Source of the DNA: JAGVSV01 sp050952845
GTDB lineage: Bacteria > Bacillota > Clostridia > Christensenellales > Aristaeellaceae
Direction of reading: 5' to 3'
Length of the DNA stretch: 64,000 nucleotides
NCBI GenBank assembly: GCA_050952845.1
Contig: JBMNLP010000001.1
Location: forward strand, 2,232,001-2,296,000
Every line of letters begins with the position of its first letter. Position 1 is the stretch's first letter. Of the stretch, positions 25,416 through 34,388 are shown in pieces. Made by a program: the position numbers and the translations under genes. Under the pieces are notes generated by a model. That model had not been told where the DNA came from, made no database searches, and saw only the letters and a program-made list of their open reading frames with translations.

Positions 25416-25649
25416 ATGTCAAAGAAAACCTGGACAACAGTACTGGTCGTCGTTTTGATCGCAGCAGTTGCTGTGGGCATTTACTTTGCGACCAAACAGG
25501 AAAGCACCAAGCCGGAAGCAACCGCCACCCCGGTTGTAGACGTCACGGATGCCCCGGTAGCAGAGAATGCCACAGAGGAGCCGACAGCAGAAACCACAGA
25601 TGAACCCGCGGAAGAAGCCACCGCAGAACCTTCCAAAGCACCGAACTGA
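25416..25649 (+). CDS. Small membrane-anchored protein with acidic Thr/Pro/Ala-rich tail
   Basis: The 77-residue protein starts at ATG 25416, eight bases after AAGGAGG; the ATG at 25410 is too close. A basic start (MSKKTW) is followed by one membrane span (LVVVLIAAVAVGIYF), then a low-complexity tail rich in Glu, Thr, Ala and Pro. The tail should lie outside the membrane. No known domain is recognised. It could be a single-pass surface or spacer protein. It has its own promoter and shares a bidirectional terminator with gltX. Confidence 0.6.
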   Translation: MSKKTWTTVLVVVLIAAVAVGIYFATKQESTKPEATATPVVDVTDAPVAENATEEPTAETTDEPAEEATAEPSKAPN

Positions 25650-25742
25650 TCACTCCTAAGGAATTGTTTCGTAGCTGAATGGCGGCGTTGGCTTATCAAC
25701 CCTCTGAAGGTTTGCCCCTCTTGCTATAGCCGTCATTCAATA

Positions 25743-25784
25743 CCAAACAACCGCCGCAGCATCACGCATGCGGCGGTTGTTTGG
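25743..25784. terminator. Bidirectional terminator between small membrane protein and gltX
   Basis: A perfect 16-bp stem (CCAAACAACCGCCGCA with its complement) and a 10-base loop lie between two converging genes. T-runs flank the stem on either side only weakly. Confidence 0.8.
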
Positions 25785-25792
25785 CATTGGCT

Positions 25793-27256
25793 CTATACGT
25801 TGGTATTATCTTCAAGCAGGCGGATGCCGGCCCGCAGGCGCCGCAGGGTTTCCTCCCGGCCTAACAACCAGGCGATTTCCACCGCGCCCCCCGGCGTGCT
25901 GGCCTGGCCGCTGATGGCGATGCGCATCGGCCAGAGCACCGGCCCGTTTTTCAGCCCTGCCGCGGCGATGGCGTCCATCAGGGCAGTGTGGATGGCGGGC
26001 TCAGCCCATTCGCCGATGCCTTCCACCACCGGCAATACAAAGCGCAGGGCTTTCAGCGCGCTGTCCCTGGTGGTCTTCATCCTTTTGTTGACGAACAGCT
26101 CCGGATCATAGGGGGGCATCTCCTTGAGGAAGCGCACCATGTCCGGCACCTGGTTGAACACCTCGGTTCGAGTTTGCATCAGCTCAGCCAGCCTTCTATA
26201 GTCGATGCCGGTTCCCGCCAGCGCCTGGTCAAACCAGGGCGTCGCCAGCCTGAGGTATTCCTCCGGCGGCAGCTTTCTGATGTACGCAGCATTGAACCAG
26301 GTCAGCTTGTCGATATCAAAAATAGCCGGCGATTTGGACAGGCCTTCCACGCTGAACGCGTCAATCAGCTCGTCCATCGTGAAGAACTCGCGATCGTCCC
26401 CCGGGTTCCAGCCCACCAGCGCCAGGTAGTTGATCAGGGCTTCGGTCAGGTAGCCTTTGTCGATAAAATCGCTGTAAAAGGCGTCGCCGTCGCGCTTGGA
26501 CAGCTTATGCTTGGCGTCGCGCATCACGGTGGGCAGGTGGATATAGGCGGGAATATCCCATTTCAGCGCCCGGTACAGCAGGTTGTACCGGGGCGTGGAG
26601 GACAGGTATTCCATGCCGCGCATCACGTGGGTGATGCCCATCAAATGGTCGTCCACGACGTTGGCGAAGTTGTAGGTGGGCATTCCGTCGGCTTTGATCA
26701 GCACCATGTCGTCCAGCGTTTCGTTTTTTACTGATATATGCCCGTACACCAGGTCCGTAAAGGAGCTTTCCCCCTCCAGCGGCACATTTTGACGGATCAC
26801 ATAGGGCGTCTCTTCGCGCAGCTTCTGCGCCACCTCCTCACCCGACAGGCCCAGGCAGCATTTGTCGTACTTCCAGGTGCCGCCGGCGGCTTCCACCGCC
26901 TCGCGGCGCTCGCTCAGCTCCTCTTTGGTGCAGAAGCAGTAATACGCGTGTCCGGAAGCAATCAGCGCCTTGGCGTAAGGCAGGTAGCTGTCCTTGCGCT
27001 CGGACTGCACATAGGGGCCTACCGGGCCGCCCTTGTCGGGGCCCTCATCCCAATCCATGCCGCAGCTTCTCAGCGTGTCGTATATGACCTCGATAGCGCC
27101 GGGCACAAAGCGGTCCTGGTCGGTGTCCTCAATGCGCAGGATGAAGGTGCCATGGTGTTTTCTGGTAAACAGGTAGACGTACAGCGCCGTGCGCAGGCCG
27201 CCCAGGTGCATGTAGCCTGTGGGGCTTGGGGCAAAGCGCGTTCGGATAGCTTGCAT
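25793..27256 (-). CDS. gltX: Glutamyl-tRNA synthetase
   Basis: The 487-residue class I synthetase charges tRNA-Glu (or, if non-discriminating, tRNA-Gln). The second ATG (27256) is chosen because AAAGGA stands eight bases upstream; the first (27262) is too close. It shows FAPSPTGYMHLGG (HIGH signature) and KLSKRDGD (KMSKS signature). A Cys-containing segment, YCFCTKEE with KCC near 130-140, recalls the zinc-binding insert of some members. It follows glnS by 18 bases. With a dedicated GlnRS next door the enzyme need not misacylate tRNA-Gln. Confidence 0.96.
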   Translation of the reverse strand: MQAIRTRFAPSPTGYMHLGGLRTALYVYLFTRKHHGTFILRIEDTDQDRFVPGAIEVIYDTLRSCGMDWDEGPDKGGPVGPYVQSERKDSYLPYAKALIASGHAYYCFCTKEELSERREAVEAAGGTWKYDKCCLGLSGEEVAQKLREETPYVIRQNVPLEGESSFTDLVYGHISVKNETLDDMVLIKADGMPTYNFANVVDDHLMGITHVMRGMEYLSSTPRYNLLYRALKWDIPAYIHLPTVMRDAKHKLSKRDGDAFYSDFIDKGYLTEALINYLALVGWNPGDDREFFTMDELIDAFSVEGLSKSPAIFDIDKLTWFNAAYIRKLPPEEYLRLATPWFDQALAGTGIDYRRLAELMQTRTEVFNQVPDMVRFLKEMPPYDPELFVNKRMKTTRDSALKALRFVLPVVEGIGEWAEPAIHTALMDAIAAAGLKNGPVLWPMRIAISGQASTPGGAVEIAWLLGREETLRRLRAGIRLLEDNTNV

Positions 27257-27274
27257 GTTCATTGTCCTTTTCTT

Positions 27275-28990
27275 TTACTGACCGCCGGGGCGATAGCTGT
27301 CCTTGAGGCTGACCACGCGGTTGAATACGGGCAGGTCATCCGTGGAATCCATATCCTTGCAGAAGTAGCCGACCCGCAGGAACTGACAAGTCCACCCCGT
27401 CTGCGCCTCGAGGGCGACAGGCTCGGCAAAGCCGCGCACGATGCGCAGGCTGTCCGGGTTCAGGCGGGCGATGAAATCCTTCCGGTCGATTTCCTCTTCC
27501 TCTTCCTCAACGTCCGCTTCGTCGCGCAGCAGCGGCTCATACAACCTGGCTTCCACCGGCACGCAGCCGTCGACAGGCAGCCATTGCAGCGTGCCCTTCA
27601 CCCTGCGCTCGGCGCCGGGGCTGCCTGAGCGGCTGTCCAGGTCGGCGCTGCATAGCAGGTGGCTGATCGTGCCGTCGGGGTTTTTGACCACCTCGTCGCA
27701 CCGGATGATGTAGGCGCCCTTCAGGCGCACTTCGCCGCCCGGCTTCAGGCGGAAGAACTTGCGCGGCGGGTTTTCCATAAAGTCCTCCGCGTCGATCCAT
27801 ATCTCGCGGCCGAAAGGCACCTCGCGCTCGCCAAACTCCGGATGGTCGGGATGGTTCTCCAGCAGCAGGGTGTCGGTTTTGTCCGCGTCCCAGTTGGTGA
27901 TGATCACCTTCAGCGGGTTCAGCACCGCCATGATACGGGGCGATTTGGCGCCCAGGTCGTTGCGGATGCAGAACTCTAACAGCGACAGGTCCACCACGCT
28001 GGCAGCCTTGCTCAGGCCCGCACGGCTGATAAAGTCCTTGATGGCTTCCGGCGTGTAGCCCCTGCGGCGCATCGCTGACAGCGTGGGCATCCTGGGGTCA
28101 TCCCAGCCCGACACATGCCCTTCCTCCACCAGCCGTCTGAGGTACCGCTTGCTCATCACGGTGCGCGTCAGGTTCAGCCTGGCGAACTCAATCTGCCGCG
28201 GGCCGGTGGACATATGCCCGTGCTTGTCCGTGTGCGTCTCGCGGTAGCCGGCCTTTTCCACCACCCAGTCGTACAGCGGGCGGTGGTCCTCATACTCCAG
28301 GGAGCACAGCGAGTGGGTGATGCCCTCGATGGCATCGCCTAAGGGATGCGAAAAATCGTACATCGGGTAGATGCACCATGCATTGCCCGTTCTGTGGTGC
28401 TCCTTATAGAGGATGCGGTACATGGCAGGGTCCCGCATGTTGATGTTGGGGGAGGCCATGTCGATCTTAGCCCTTAAGATCATGCTGCCCTCGGGAAACT
28501 CCCCCGCGCGCATGCGGCGGAACAGGTCCAGGCTTTCCTCAGCCGGCCGGTCGCGCCAGGGGCTGTTTTTACCGGGCTCGGTCAAGGTGCCACGGTAAGC
28601 CCGCACCTCCTCCTGGGACAGCTCGTCCACATAAGCCAAGCCGCGCTTGATGAAATCCTCGGCAATTTGATAGCATTGCTCGTAATAGTCGCTGGCAAAG
28701 TACAGGCCGCCGTTCCACTCATACCCCATCCAGCGGATGTCCTCCATGATGCCATCGACGTATTCGGTTTCCTCCTTTTCAGGGTTGGTGTCGTCAAAGC
28801 GCAGGTTACACAGCCCCTGGTAGCGGGTGGCGGTTTCAAAGTCCACCATCATAGCCTTGCAATGGCCGATATGCAGGTAGCCATTGGGTTCCGGCGGGAA
28901 ACGCGTGTGCACTTTCTGGCACCGGCCTGTTTTCAGGTCCTCATCGATGGCGTCCCATATAAAGTTGCTCTGTGCTGTGCCGTCCTGCAT
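27275..28990 (-). CDS. glnS: Glutaminyl-tRNA synthetase
   Basis: The 571-residue protein starts at ATG 28990 with GGAGGAGAATTCG upstream; a start five codons earlier would include the ribosome site. The class I signatures are PPEPNGYLHIGHCKA and VMSKRYLRR, and the C-terminal beta-barrel anticodon-binding domain is complete. An acidic run (DVEEEEEEIDRKDF) interrupts the C-terminal domain. Most Clostridia make Gln-tRNA by the GatCAB route; a real GlnRS is less common there and points to a lineage that acquired it. Confidence 0.96.
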   Translation of the reverse strand: MQDGTAQSNFIWDAIDEDLKTGRCQKVHTRFPPEPNGYLHIGHCKAMMVDFETATRYQGLCNLRFDDTNPEKEETEYVDGIMEDIRWMGYEWNGGLYFASDYYEQCYQIAEDFIKRGLAYVDELSQEEVRAYRGTLTEPGKNSPWRDRPAEESLDLFRRMRAGEFPEGSMILRAKIDMASPNINMRDPAMYRILYKEHHRTGNAWCIYPMYDFSHPLGDAIEGITHSLCSLEYEDHRPLYDWVVEKAGYRETHTDKHGHMSTGPRQIEFARLNLTRTVMSKRYLRRLVEEGHVSGWDDPRMPTLSAMRRRGYTPEAIKDFISRAGLSKAASVVDLSLLEFCIRNDLGAKSPRIMAVLNPLKVIITNWDADKTDTLLLENHPDHPEFGEREVPFGREIWIDAEDFMENPPRKFFRLKPGGEVRLKGAYIIRCDEVVKNPDGTISHLLCSADLDSRSGSPGAERRVKGTLQWLPVDGCVPVEARLYEPLLRDEADVEEEEEEIDRKDFIARLNPDSLRIVRGFAEPVALEAQTGWTCQFLRVGYFCKDMDSTDDLPVFNRVVSLKDSYRPGGQ

Positions 28991-29070
28991 CGAATTCTCC
29001 TCCATCGTTCAATATTGCCCCATTATACCGTTGCCGTCCCTGAAGGACAAGCCGTTCCAAAACAAGCCGC

Positions 29071-30876
29071 CTATTTCTTAGGCGGGTAGGTATACCGGGC
29101 GATCAACCGCGGGATGCCGTTGTACATGCCGTAGGCGTCGCCGTATATCCGGTAGCGCTTGCCCAGCTCCCAGGTGGTTTTGGTCTGGTTTTCCACCATG
29201 ACGGGCAGCACCTTCCCCTGGCCGTCGTTGGCATCAAACATGACCAGCTGCGGTTTGTTGCTGACAATTTCGGTCACCGGCCCTGTAAACACATAGATCT
29301 GCGTATTGGCGATGCGCGTGCTGAGGTTGGCCAGCAGGTCCGGATAGCCCCAAGCTTCGTTCAGCGCCCAGGCTTTGGGCGTGTACTGGTCGGGCGAGGG
29401 CAGGTAGTACACGTCGTAGTTGACCACCGTGCTTTCCTTGCCGGGATAGTCGGCCTGGATCGTCACGGTGTTGACGCCGATTTTGTTGAACACCGCCTTG
29501 AACTTGAACGCGCCTGTCGAGTTCAGCAGCGACATATCCGCTTCCTGGTAAGGGGAAAGAATGGTCACCTCAGCGCCGGGCATGGTGGTGGCGGTGATCT
29601 CCATGGTGGGGTTGTCGCTTTCATCGTCCAGCGTGCTGCTCAGATCGAGCGGAATGTCCTGCACGGCGCGGTAGATGGTCAGCGTGGCTTCATTCTGCCT
29701 GTAATACTGGCTGCGCACTACGATGTGAATCACGTTCTCGCCAATGGGCTGGATGGCGGCGTTGTAGCTGATCAGCCCGTTTTGGGTGTTCACATAAGAG
29801 GAATAATCCTCGCCGTTGATATACACGGTGCTGTTTTGCATCACATGGAAGCGGATGTTGTAGATGGGCGTGCTTACCTCGATGTAGCTGACATCGGGGT
29901 TGATCAGCGTCAAGGGCGACAGCGGGATATCGATGGTGTAGCGGATAATATCCATCTGCTTTTGTTCGCCGCTGCCCGTGCGCACATACGGCGTCAGCGC
30001 CACGTCCATGGTAGGCTCGCTGACGACATCCTCCAGCTCATACCATATATAGTCCGGTACCTGAAACGCCGCGTACCCGCCGGTGGACAGGAAAGAGCGG
30101 CGCAGCTCCTTGATGTAGATCTGCGTGCCGTCGGGCGCCGGGATGCGCACGGTGTGCGCCGGCATATCGTCCAATATGGAAGCGGTAACCTGAACCTGCT
30201 CCTCAGGCGGGATTTCCTTTTCATCCAGCCACAGCGGCTTGACGATATAACGGTATGCCGCCAGCCCGGCCGCCAGGGTGAACAGAAACACCGCCAGAAA
30301 CGGCAACGCCCGCCGGAAGCCGAACAGCCTGGCTTTTCTCATCCGCCGGGGCGGCAACGGCATGGCCGGCGTCATGCGCGCCCGGTTATCGTAGTGCAGG
30401 TTGGACAGGTTATCGTCCAGGCTCTGGTAGTTGGGTGCTGTCGTGTACCCGTCATAATCCACAGCCCGCGCTTCGCCCTGGGCGGCGCCATGGGCATTGT
30501 ACTGAACCGAAGCCGGGTCTGAAAAAATGGGATTGCGGCGGGAGATGGCGTTGACGCCGGTACCCGTGGGCGCAAAACCGCGCTCAGCGCTGCGGGTGCG
30601 CAGCTGCTCCTGCCGCTTCTCGCCGCTGCGTTTGCGCGCGTGGAGGCTTTGCATCTCATAAGCCAGGCGGTCCCTGGGGTCGATGGCGATGGTTTCGGTG
30701 CCGTCCTCATCGAAGTGAATCACGACATTCAGCTCCGCTTCCACCTGTTTCTCCAGCTTCTCCTCCAGCTTTTCCGCCGGCAGCGGGTTCTCCTGCCGGG
30801 CATGCAGCGGCTCGCCGCATTTGAAGCAGCGCGGGAAAGAGGCGCGGTTCCAATGGCCGCAGCACGGGCATTTCAT
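29071..30876 (-). CDS. Zinc-ribbon membrane protein of unknown function
   Basis: The 601-residue protein starts at ATG 30876, 3 bases after lepA. The N-terminus is a zinc ribbon (CPCCGHW, then CFKCGE near residues 3-21). It is followed by a charged disordered stretch, one membrane span near residues 188-210 (FLAVFLFTLAAGLAAY), and about 390 extracytoplasmic residues. That region looks like repeated beta-sandwich modules (PTMEITATTMPGAEVTILSP and similar) and a C-terminal OB-like part. The layout suggests an envelope protein with a cytoplasmic metal-binding head. No specific function is recognised. Its place inside a murC-lepA-tRNA synthetase operon suggests a conserved envelope role. Confidence 0.8.
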   Translation of the reverse strand: MKCPCCGHWNRASFPRCFKCGEPLHARQENPLPAEKLEEKLEKQVEAELNVVIHFDEDGTETIAIDPRDRLAYEMQSLHARKRSGEKRQEQLRTRSAERGFAPTGTGVNAISRRNPIFSDPASVQYNAHGAAQGEARAVDYDGYTTAPNYQSLDDNLSNLHYDNRARMTPAMPLPPRRMRKARLFGFRRALPFLAVFLFTLAAGLAAYRYIVKPLWLDEKEIPPEEQVQVTASILDDMPAHTVRIPAPDGTQIYIKELRRSFLSTGGYAAFQVPDYIWYELEDVVSEPTMDVALTPYVRTGSGEQKQMDIIRYTIDIPLSPLTLINPDVSYIEVSTPIYNIRFHVMQNSTVYINGEDYSSYVNTQNGLISYNAAIQPIGENVIHIVVRSQYYRQNEATLTIYRAVQDIPLDLSSTLDDESDNPTMEITATTMPGAEVTILSPYQEADMSLLNSTGAFKFKAVFNKIGVNTVTIQADYPGKESTVVNYDVYYLPSPDQYTPKAWALNEAWGYPDLLANLSTRIANTQIYVFTGPVTEIVSNKPQLVMFDANDGQGKVLPVMVENQTKTTWELGKRYRIYGDAYGMYNGIPRLIARYTYPPKK

Positions 30877-30879
30877 CGA

Positions 30880-32685
30880 TCAATCGTCTCCCATTTTCAG
30901 CACGGCGATGAACGCTTCGCTGGGGATCTCTACCGTGCCGAACTGACGCATGCGCTTTTTCCCCTCTTTTTGCTTTTCCAGCAGCTTCTTCTTGCGCGTG
31001 ATGTCGCCACCGTAGCACTTGGCCAGCACATCCTTGCGCAGCGCTTTGACGGTTTCCCGGGCAATCACCTTGCTGCCGATGGCGGCCTGAATGGGAATCT
31101 CAAACTGCTGCCGCGGGATGACGTCCTTCAGCTTTTCGGCAACCGAGCGGGCGCGGCCATAGGCCTTGTCCCGGTGGACGATCATCGTGAACGCGTCGCA
31201 CAGGTCGCCGTTGAGCAGAATGTCGAGCTTGACTAAATCGCTCTCCTGGTAGCCCTTTAACTCATAGTCCAGCGACGCATAGCCGCGGCTCCTGCTTTTC
31301 AGCTGGTCAAAGAAGTCGAATATCACCTCGTTCAGCGGCAGGTCGTAGATCAACTTTACGCGGCCGCCCTCGTACTGCATGTCCTTGAACACGCCCCGCT
31401 TGTCCTGGCAGAGGTCCATCAGGGTACCCACATAATCCTGCGGGGTAAAAATGGTGGCGTTGACAAACGGCTCGCTCATGGAGGCGATTTCGCCCACAGG
31501 GGGCAGGTTGTGGGGGTTATCGATGGACAGCACCTCGCCGTCGGTGCGCGTCACCCGATAGATGACGTTGGGCACAGTGGTGATCAGGTCCAGGTTAAAC
31601 TCCCGCTCCAGGCGCTCCTGGATGATCTCCATGTGCAACAGCCCTAAAAAGCCGCAGCGGTAGCCGTAGCCCAGCGCCGTGCTGGTCTCGGCTTCAAAGG
31701 AGATGGAGGCATCGTTCATGCGCAGTTTTTCCAGCGCATCGTGCAGGTTTTCATAGTCGGCGCCGTCCACCGGGTAGATGCCGCAGTACACCATGGGGGT
31801 CACGCGCTTGTAGCCGGGCAGGGGAGCGTCCGCGGGGTTGGCAGCATCGGTGATGGTGTCGCCCACGCGCGTATCGCCCACTTCCTTGATGGACGCCGCC
31901 ACATAGCCCACCTCGCCCGCCCGCAGCACATCGACGGGCATAAAGCCGGGGCTTAAAACGCCCACCTCCACAACGTCAAACTCCTTGCCCGTCTGCATCA
32001 TGCGCATGCGCACGCCGGGAGCAATGCTGCCGTTCATGACGCGGATAAAGCAGATGGCGCCGCGGTAGTTGTCGTACACAGCGTCAAATACCAGCGCCTG
32101 CAGCGGGGCGTTCTCATCGCCATCAGGCGGCGGAATTTTATGGATCACATCCTCCAGAACCTGCCCGATGCCCGTGCCCAGCTTGGCAGACACCCTGGGC
32201 GCGTCGGAGGCGTCCAGTCCGATCAGCTCTTCTATCTCATGAGCAGCCTCATCGGGCTGGGCGCTGGGCAGGTCGATCTTGTTGATGACGGGCAGCGTCT
32301 CCAGGTCGTGCTCCAGCGCCAGATAAACGTTGGCCAGCGTCTGCGCCTCCACGCCTTGGGTGGCGTCCACCACCAGCAGCGCGCCCTCACACGCCGCCAG
32401 CGCGCGGCTTACTTCATAGGTAAAGTCTACGTGGCCGGGCGTGTCGATCAGGTTCAGGGTGTACTCCTTGCCATCCCCGGCGGTGTAGCGCATGTTGACG
32501 GCCTTGGATTTGATGGTGATGCCGCGCTCGCGCTCCAAATCCATGCTGTCCAGGATCTGGTTGGTCATCTCCCGCTGCTGATACACGCCGGTTGTTTCCA
32601 ATATTCGGTCAGCCAGCGTGCTCTTGCCGTGGTCAATGTGCGCGATGATACAAAAGTTGCGGATATGCGCCATGCGGTCGTTCAA
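30880..32685 (-). CDS. lepA: Elongation factor 4 (LepA), translational GTPase
   Basis: The 601-residue protein is the usual length for LepA. TTG 32685 is the preferred start, because ACGGAGGGAACACG precedes it; ATG 32673 is the alternative. G-domain motifs are AHIDHGKST, DTPGHVDF and NKIDLPSAQP, followed by domains II, III, V and the LepA-specific C-terminus (GGDITRKKKLLEKQKEGKKR). It binds ribosomes and acts in back-translocation or initiation. It lies 14 bases after murC in the same operon. Confidence 0.96.
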   Translation of the reverse strand: MNDRMAHIRNFCIIAHIDHGKSTLADRILETTGVYQQREMTNQILDSMDLERERGITIKSKAVNMRYTAGDGKEYTLNLIDTPGHVDFTYEVSRALAACEGALLVVDATQGVEAQTLANVYLALEHDLETLPVINKIDLPSAQPDEAAHEIEELIGLDASDAPRVSAKLGTGIGQVLEDVIHKIPPPDGDENAPLQALVFDAVYDNYRGAICFIRVMNGSIAPGVRMRMMQTGKEFDVVEVGVLSPGFMPVDVLRAGEVGYVAASIKEVGDTRVGDTITDAANPADAPLPGYKRVTPMVYCGIYPVDGADYENLHDALEKLRMNDASISFEAETSTALGYGYRCGFLGLLHMEIIQERLEREFNLDLITTVPNVIYRVTRTDGEVLSIDNPHNLPPVGEIASMSEPFVNATIFTPQDYVGTLMDLCQDKRGVFKDMQYEGGRVKLIYDLPLNEVIFDFFDQLKSRSRGYASLDYELKGYQESDLVKLDILLNGDLCDAFTMIVHRDKAYGRARSVAEKLKDVIPRQQFEIPIQAAIGSKVIARETVKALRKDVLAKCYGGDITRKKKLLEKQKEGKKRMRQFGTVEIPSEAFIAVLKMGDD

Positions 32686-32699
32686 CGTGTTCCCTCCGT

Positions 32700-34109
32700 T
32701 TAAGATGTTGTGGCAGGCTGCCGCGCGTCCCAGTGGCGCTGCATCTGCTGGTTGAGCAGGTGGATGTCGCCGCAGCTCATGGTCAGCACCAGGTCGCCTT
32801 CCCGGCCGTTGTCCAGCAGCCATTGCTCAGCCTGGTCAAAGGTGCCGGTCAGGTGGGCGTCGATGCCATGCCGGCGCATGCCATCCACCAGCATGCCGCT
32901 GTGGATATCGCCGGGGTCCTGCTCGCGGGCGGCGTATATGTCGGTCACCAGCGTGATGTCGGCTTCCTTTGTGCAGGTCAGGTAGGCGTCAAACTGGGAT
33001 TTGACGCGGCTGAAGGTGTGCGGCTGCATCACGGCGATCAGGCGCCGCCCCTGCTGACGCGCCATCGACAGCGCTGCCGCCATTTCCGCCGGGTTGTGCC
33101 CATAGTCGGTATACATCAGCATGCCCTTGACGACCCCCGTATGCTCAAACCGCCGGTGCACGCCAGTGAAGCCGGCCAGCGACCGGGCAGCCCCGGCCAT
33201 GTCCACGCCCAGGCGGTGCGCGGCAGCCAGCGCAGCCAGCGCATGCAGGGCATTGTATTTACCAGCCACTGACAGCGCCACCCGCGTCATCTCCTGCCCG
33301 TGAAAGCAGGCGGTCAACTGCGCGCAGCCGGCGGCGTCCCACGCCAAATCCCGCATTGTCCAGTCGGCATCCGGACCCATGCCAAACGCGATGGTGGGCC
33401 GGGGCAAGCTATTAAACACGCGCATGACGCGCTCGTCATCCGCCAAACCGATGGCAATGCCGTTTTCAGGCAGCAAGTCCAGAAACGCTGAAAACGCCTG
33501 CTCCAGGTGCGCCATGTCGCCATAGCAGTCCAGGTGGTCCTCCTCGATGTTGGTCAGCACAGCCAGCGTGGGCGGCATGTGCAGAAAGCTGCGGTTAAAC
33601 TCGCAGGCTTCAGCGACGAATACATCCCTGGCGCCGATGCGCGTTCCCCCGCCGATGGCGTCCAGCCTGCCGCCGATGTGCACGGTGGGGTTCCTCCCAC
33701 AGTCCGTCAGCATTTTGGCAATCATGGCCGACAGCGTCGTCTTGCCGTGCGTACCGCAGACGCAGACGGTCTCCCCATAGCCACGCATCAGCTGCCCTAA
33801 CAGCACCGCGCGCTCCATCTGCGGGATGTTCAGCCGGCTGGCTTCCCGGCGCTCCGGATCATCCTCGTGGATGGCGGCGGAATACACCACCATCGCGGCG
33901 CCTGCAATGCCTTCCGGATGGTGCCCGGCCCTGGCGTCAATGCCCTGGCTGCGCAACGCCTCCAGGGCATCGCTCTCCGCCCGGTCCGTCCCCGTCACCA
34001 CGTACCCTTCCTGCCGCAGCATTTCGGCCAAGCCGGACATGCTGGCCCCGCCAATGCCGATCATGTGGACGCGCTGCCCTTGAAAATCCCGGATGTCTGG
34101 TGTATTCAT
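32700..34109 (-). CDS. murC: UDP-N-acetylmuramate--L-alanine ligase
   Basis: The 469-residue Mur ligase adds L-Ala to UDP-MurNAc in the cytoplasm, the first peptide step of peptidoglycan synthesis. ATG 34109 is chosen with GAAGGGGATCGA upstream. The N-terminal Rossmann motif is MIGIGGASMSGLAE, the ATP loop CGTHGKTTLSAM, then EACEFNRSF and NIEEDHLDCY, and the C-terminal domain has DYGHNPAEM. It is the first gene of a leftward operon with a strong promoter. Confidence 0.95.
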   Translation of the reverse strand: MNTPDIRDFQGQRVHMIGIGGASMSGLAEMLRQEGYVVTGTDRAESDALEALRSQGIDARAGHHPEGIAGAAMVVYSAAIHEDDPERREASRLNIPQMERAVLLGQLMRGYGETVCVCGTHGKTTLSAMIAKMLTDCGRNPTVHIGGRLDAIGGGTRIGARDVFVAEACEFNRSFLHMPPTLAVLTNIEEDHLDCYGDMAHLEQAFSAFLDLLPENGIAIGLADDERVMRVFNSLPRPTIAFGMGPDADWTMRDLAWDAAGCAQLTACFHGQEMTRVALSVAGKYNALHALAALAAAHRLGVDMAGAARSLAGFTGVHRRFEHTGVVKGMLMYTDYGHNPAEMAAALSMARQQGRRLIAVMQPHTFSRVKSQFDAYLTCTKEADITLVTDIYAAREQDPGDIHSGMLVDGMRRHGIDAHLTGTFDQAEQWLLDNGREGDLVLTMSCGDIHLLNQQMQRHWDARQPATTS

Positions 34110-34151
34110 TCGATCCCCTTCAAGGATGATAAGGCACAATAGCCCATGATC

Positions 34152-34180
34152 ATTATAGATGCCCCTGTCAGCCTTGGCAA
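34152..34180 (-). promoter_or_regulatory. Predicted sigma-A promoter of the murC-lepA-glnS-gltX operon
   Basis: On the minus strand TTGCCA (34175-34180) and TATAAT (34152-34157) are separated by exactly 17 bases, 42 bases upstream of the murC start. Confidence 0.7.
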
Positions 34181-34230
34181 GCTGACACAAAACAACTGGC
34201 AGTTATGCATTGCAGAAATATCATGAAGTA

Positions 34231-34374
34231 TGGATTTTTACTGCCGTAGAAATCGACTATGGCAAATTGCGTCTCGTGAACGCAGGCGTAGCAACGCTAC
34301 GCTAAGTGAACAGCGACACAGCCAGAGGCAAAAAGACAAGTCTGCGACTGCGACATGATAAGTAAATTTGCTCT
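34231..34374. repeat. MITE-like palindromic repeat, copy B
   Basis: The right two thirds match the reverse complement of the element at 22420-22580: GTGAACGCAGGCGTAGC, then GTGAACAGCGACACAGCC, then AAAAAGACAAGTCTGCGACT, ending AAATTTGCTCT. The left end has diverged and lacks a clear terminal repeat. It lies between the SEC-C protein gene and the murC promoter. Confidence 0.7.
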
Positions 34375-34388
34375 GTAAACGAAGCGGT

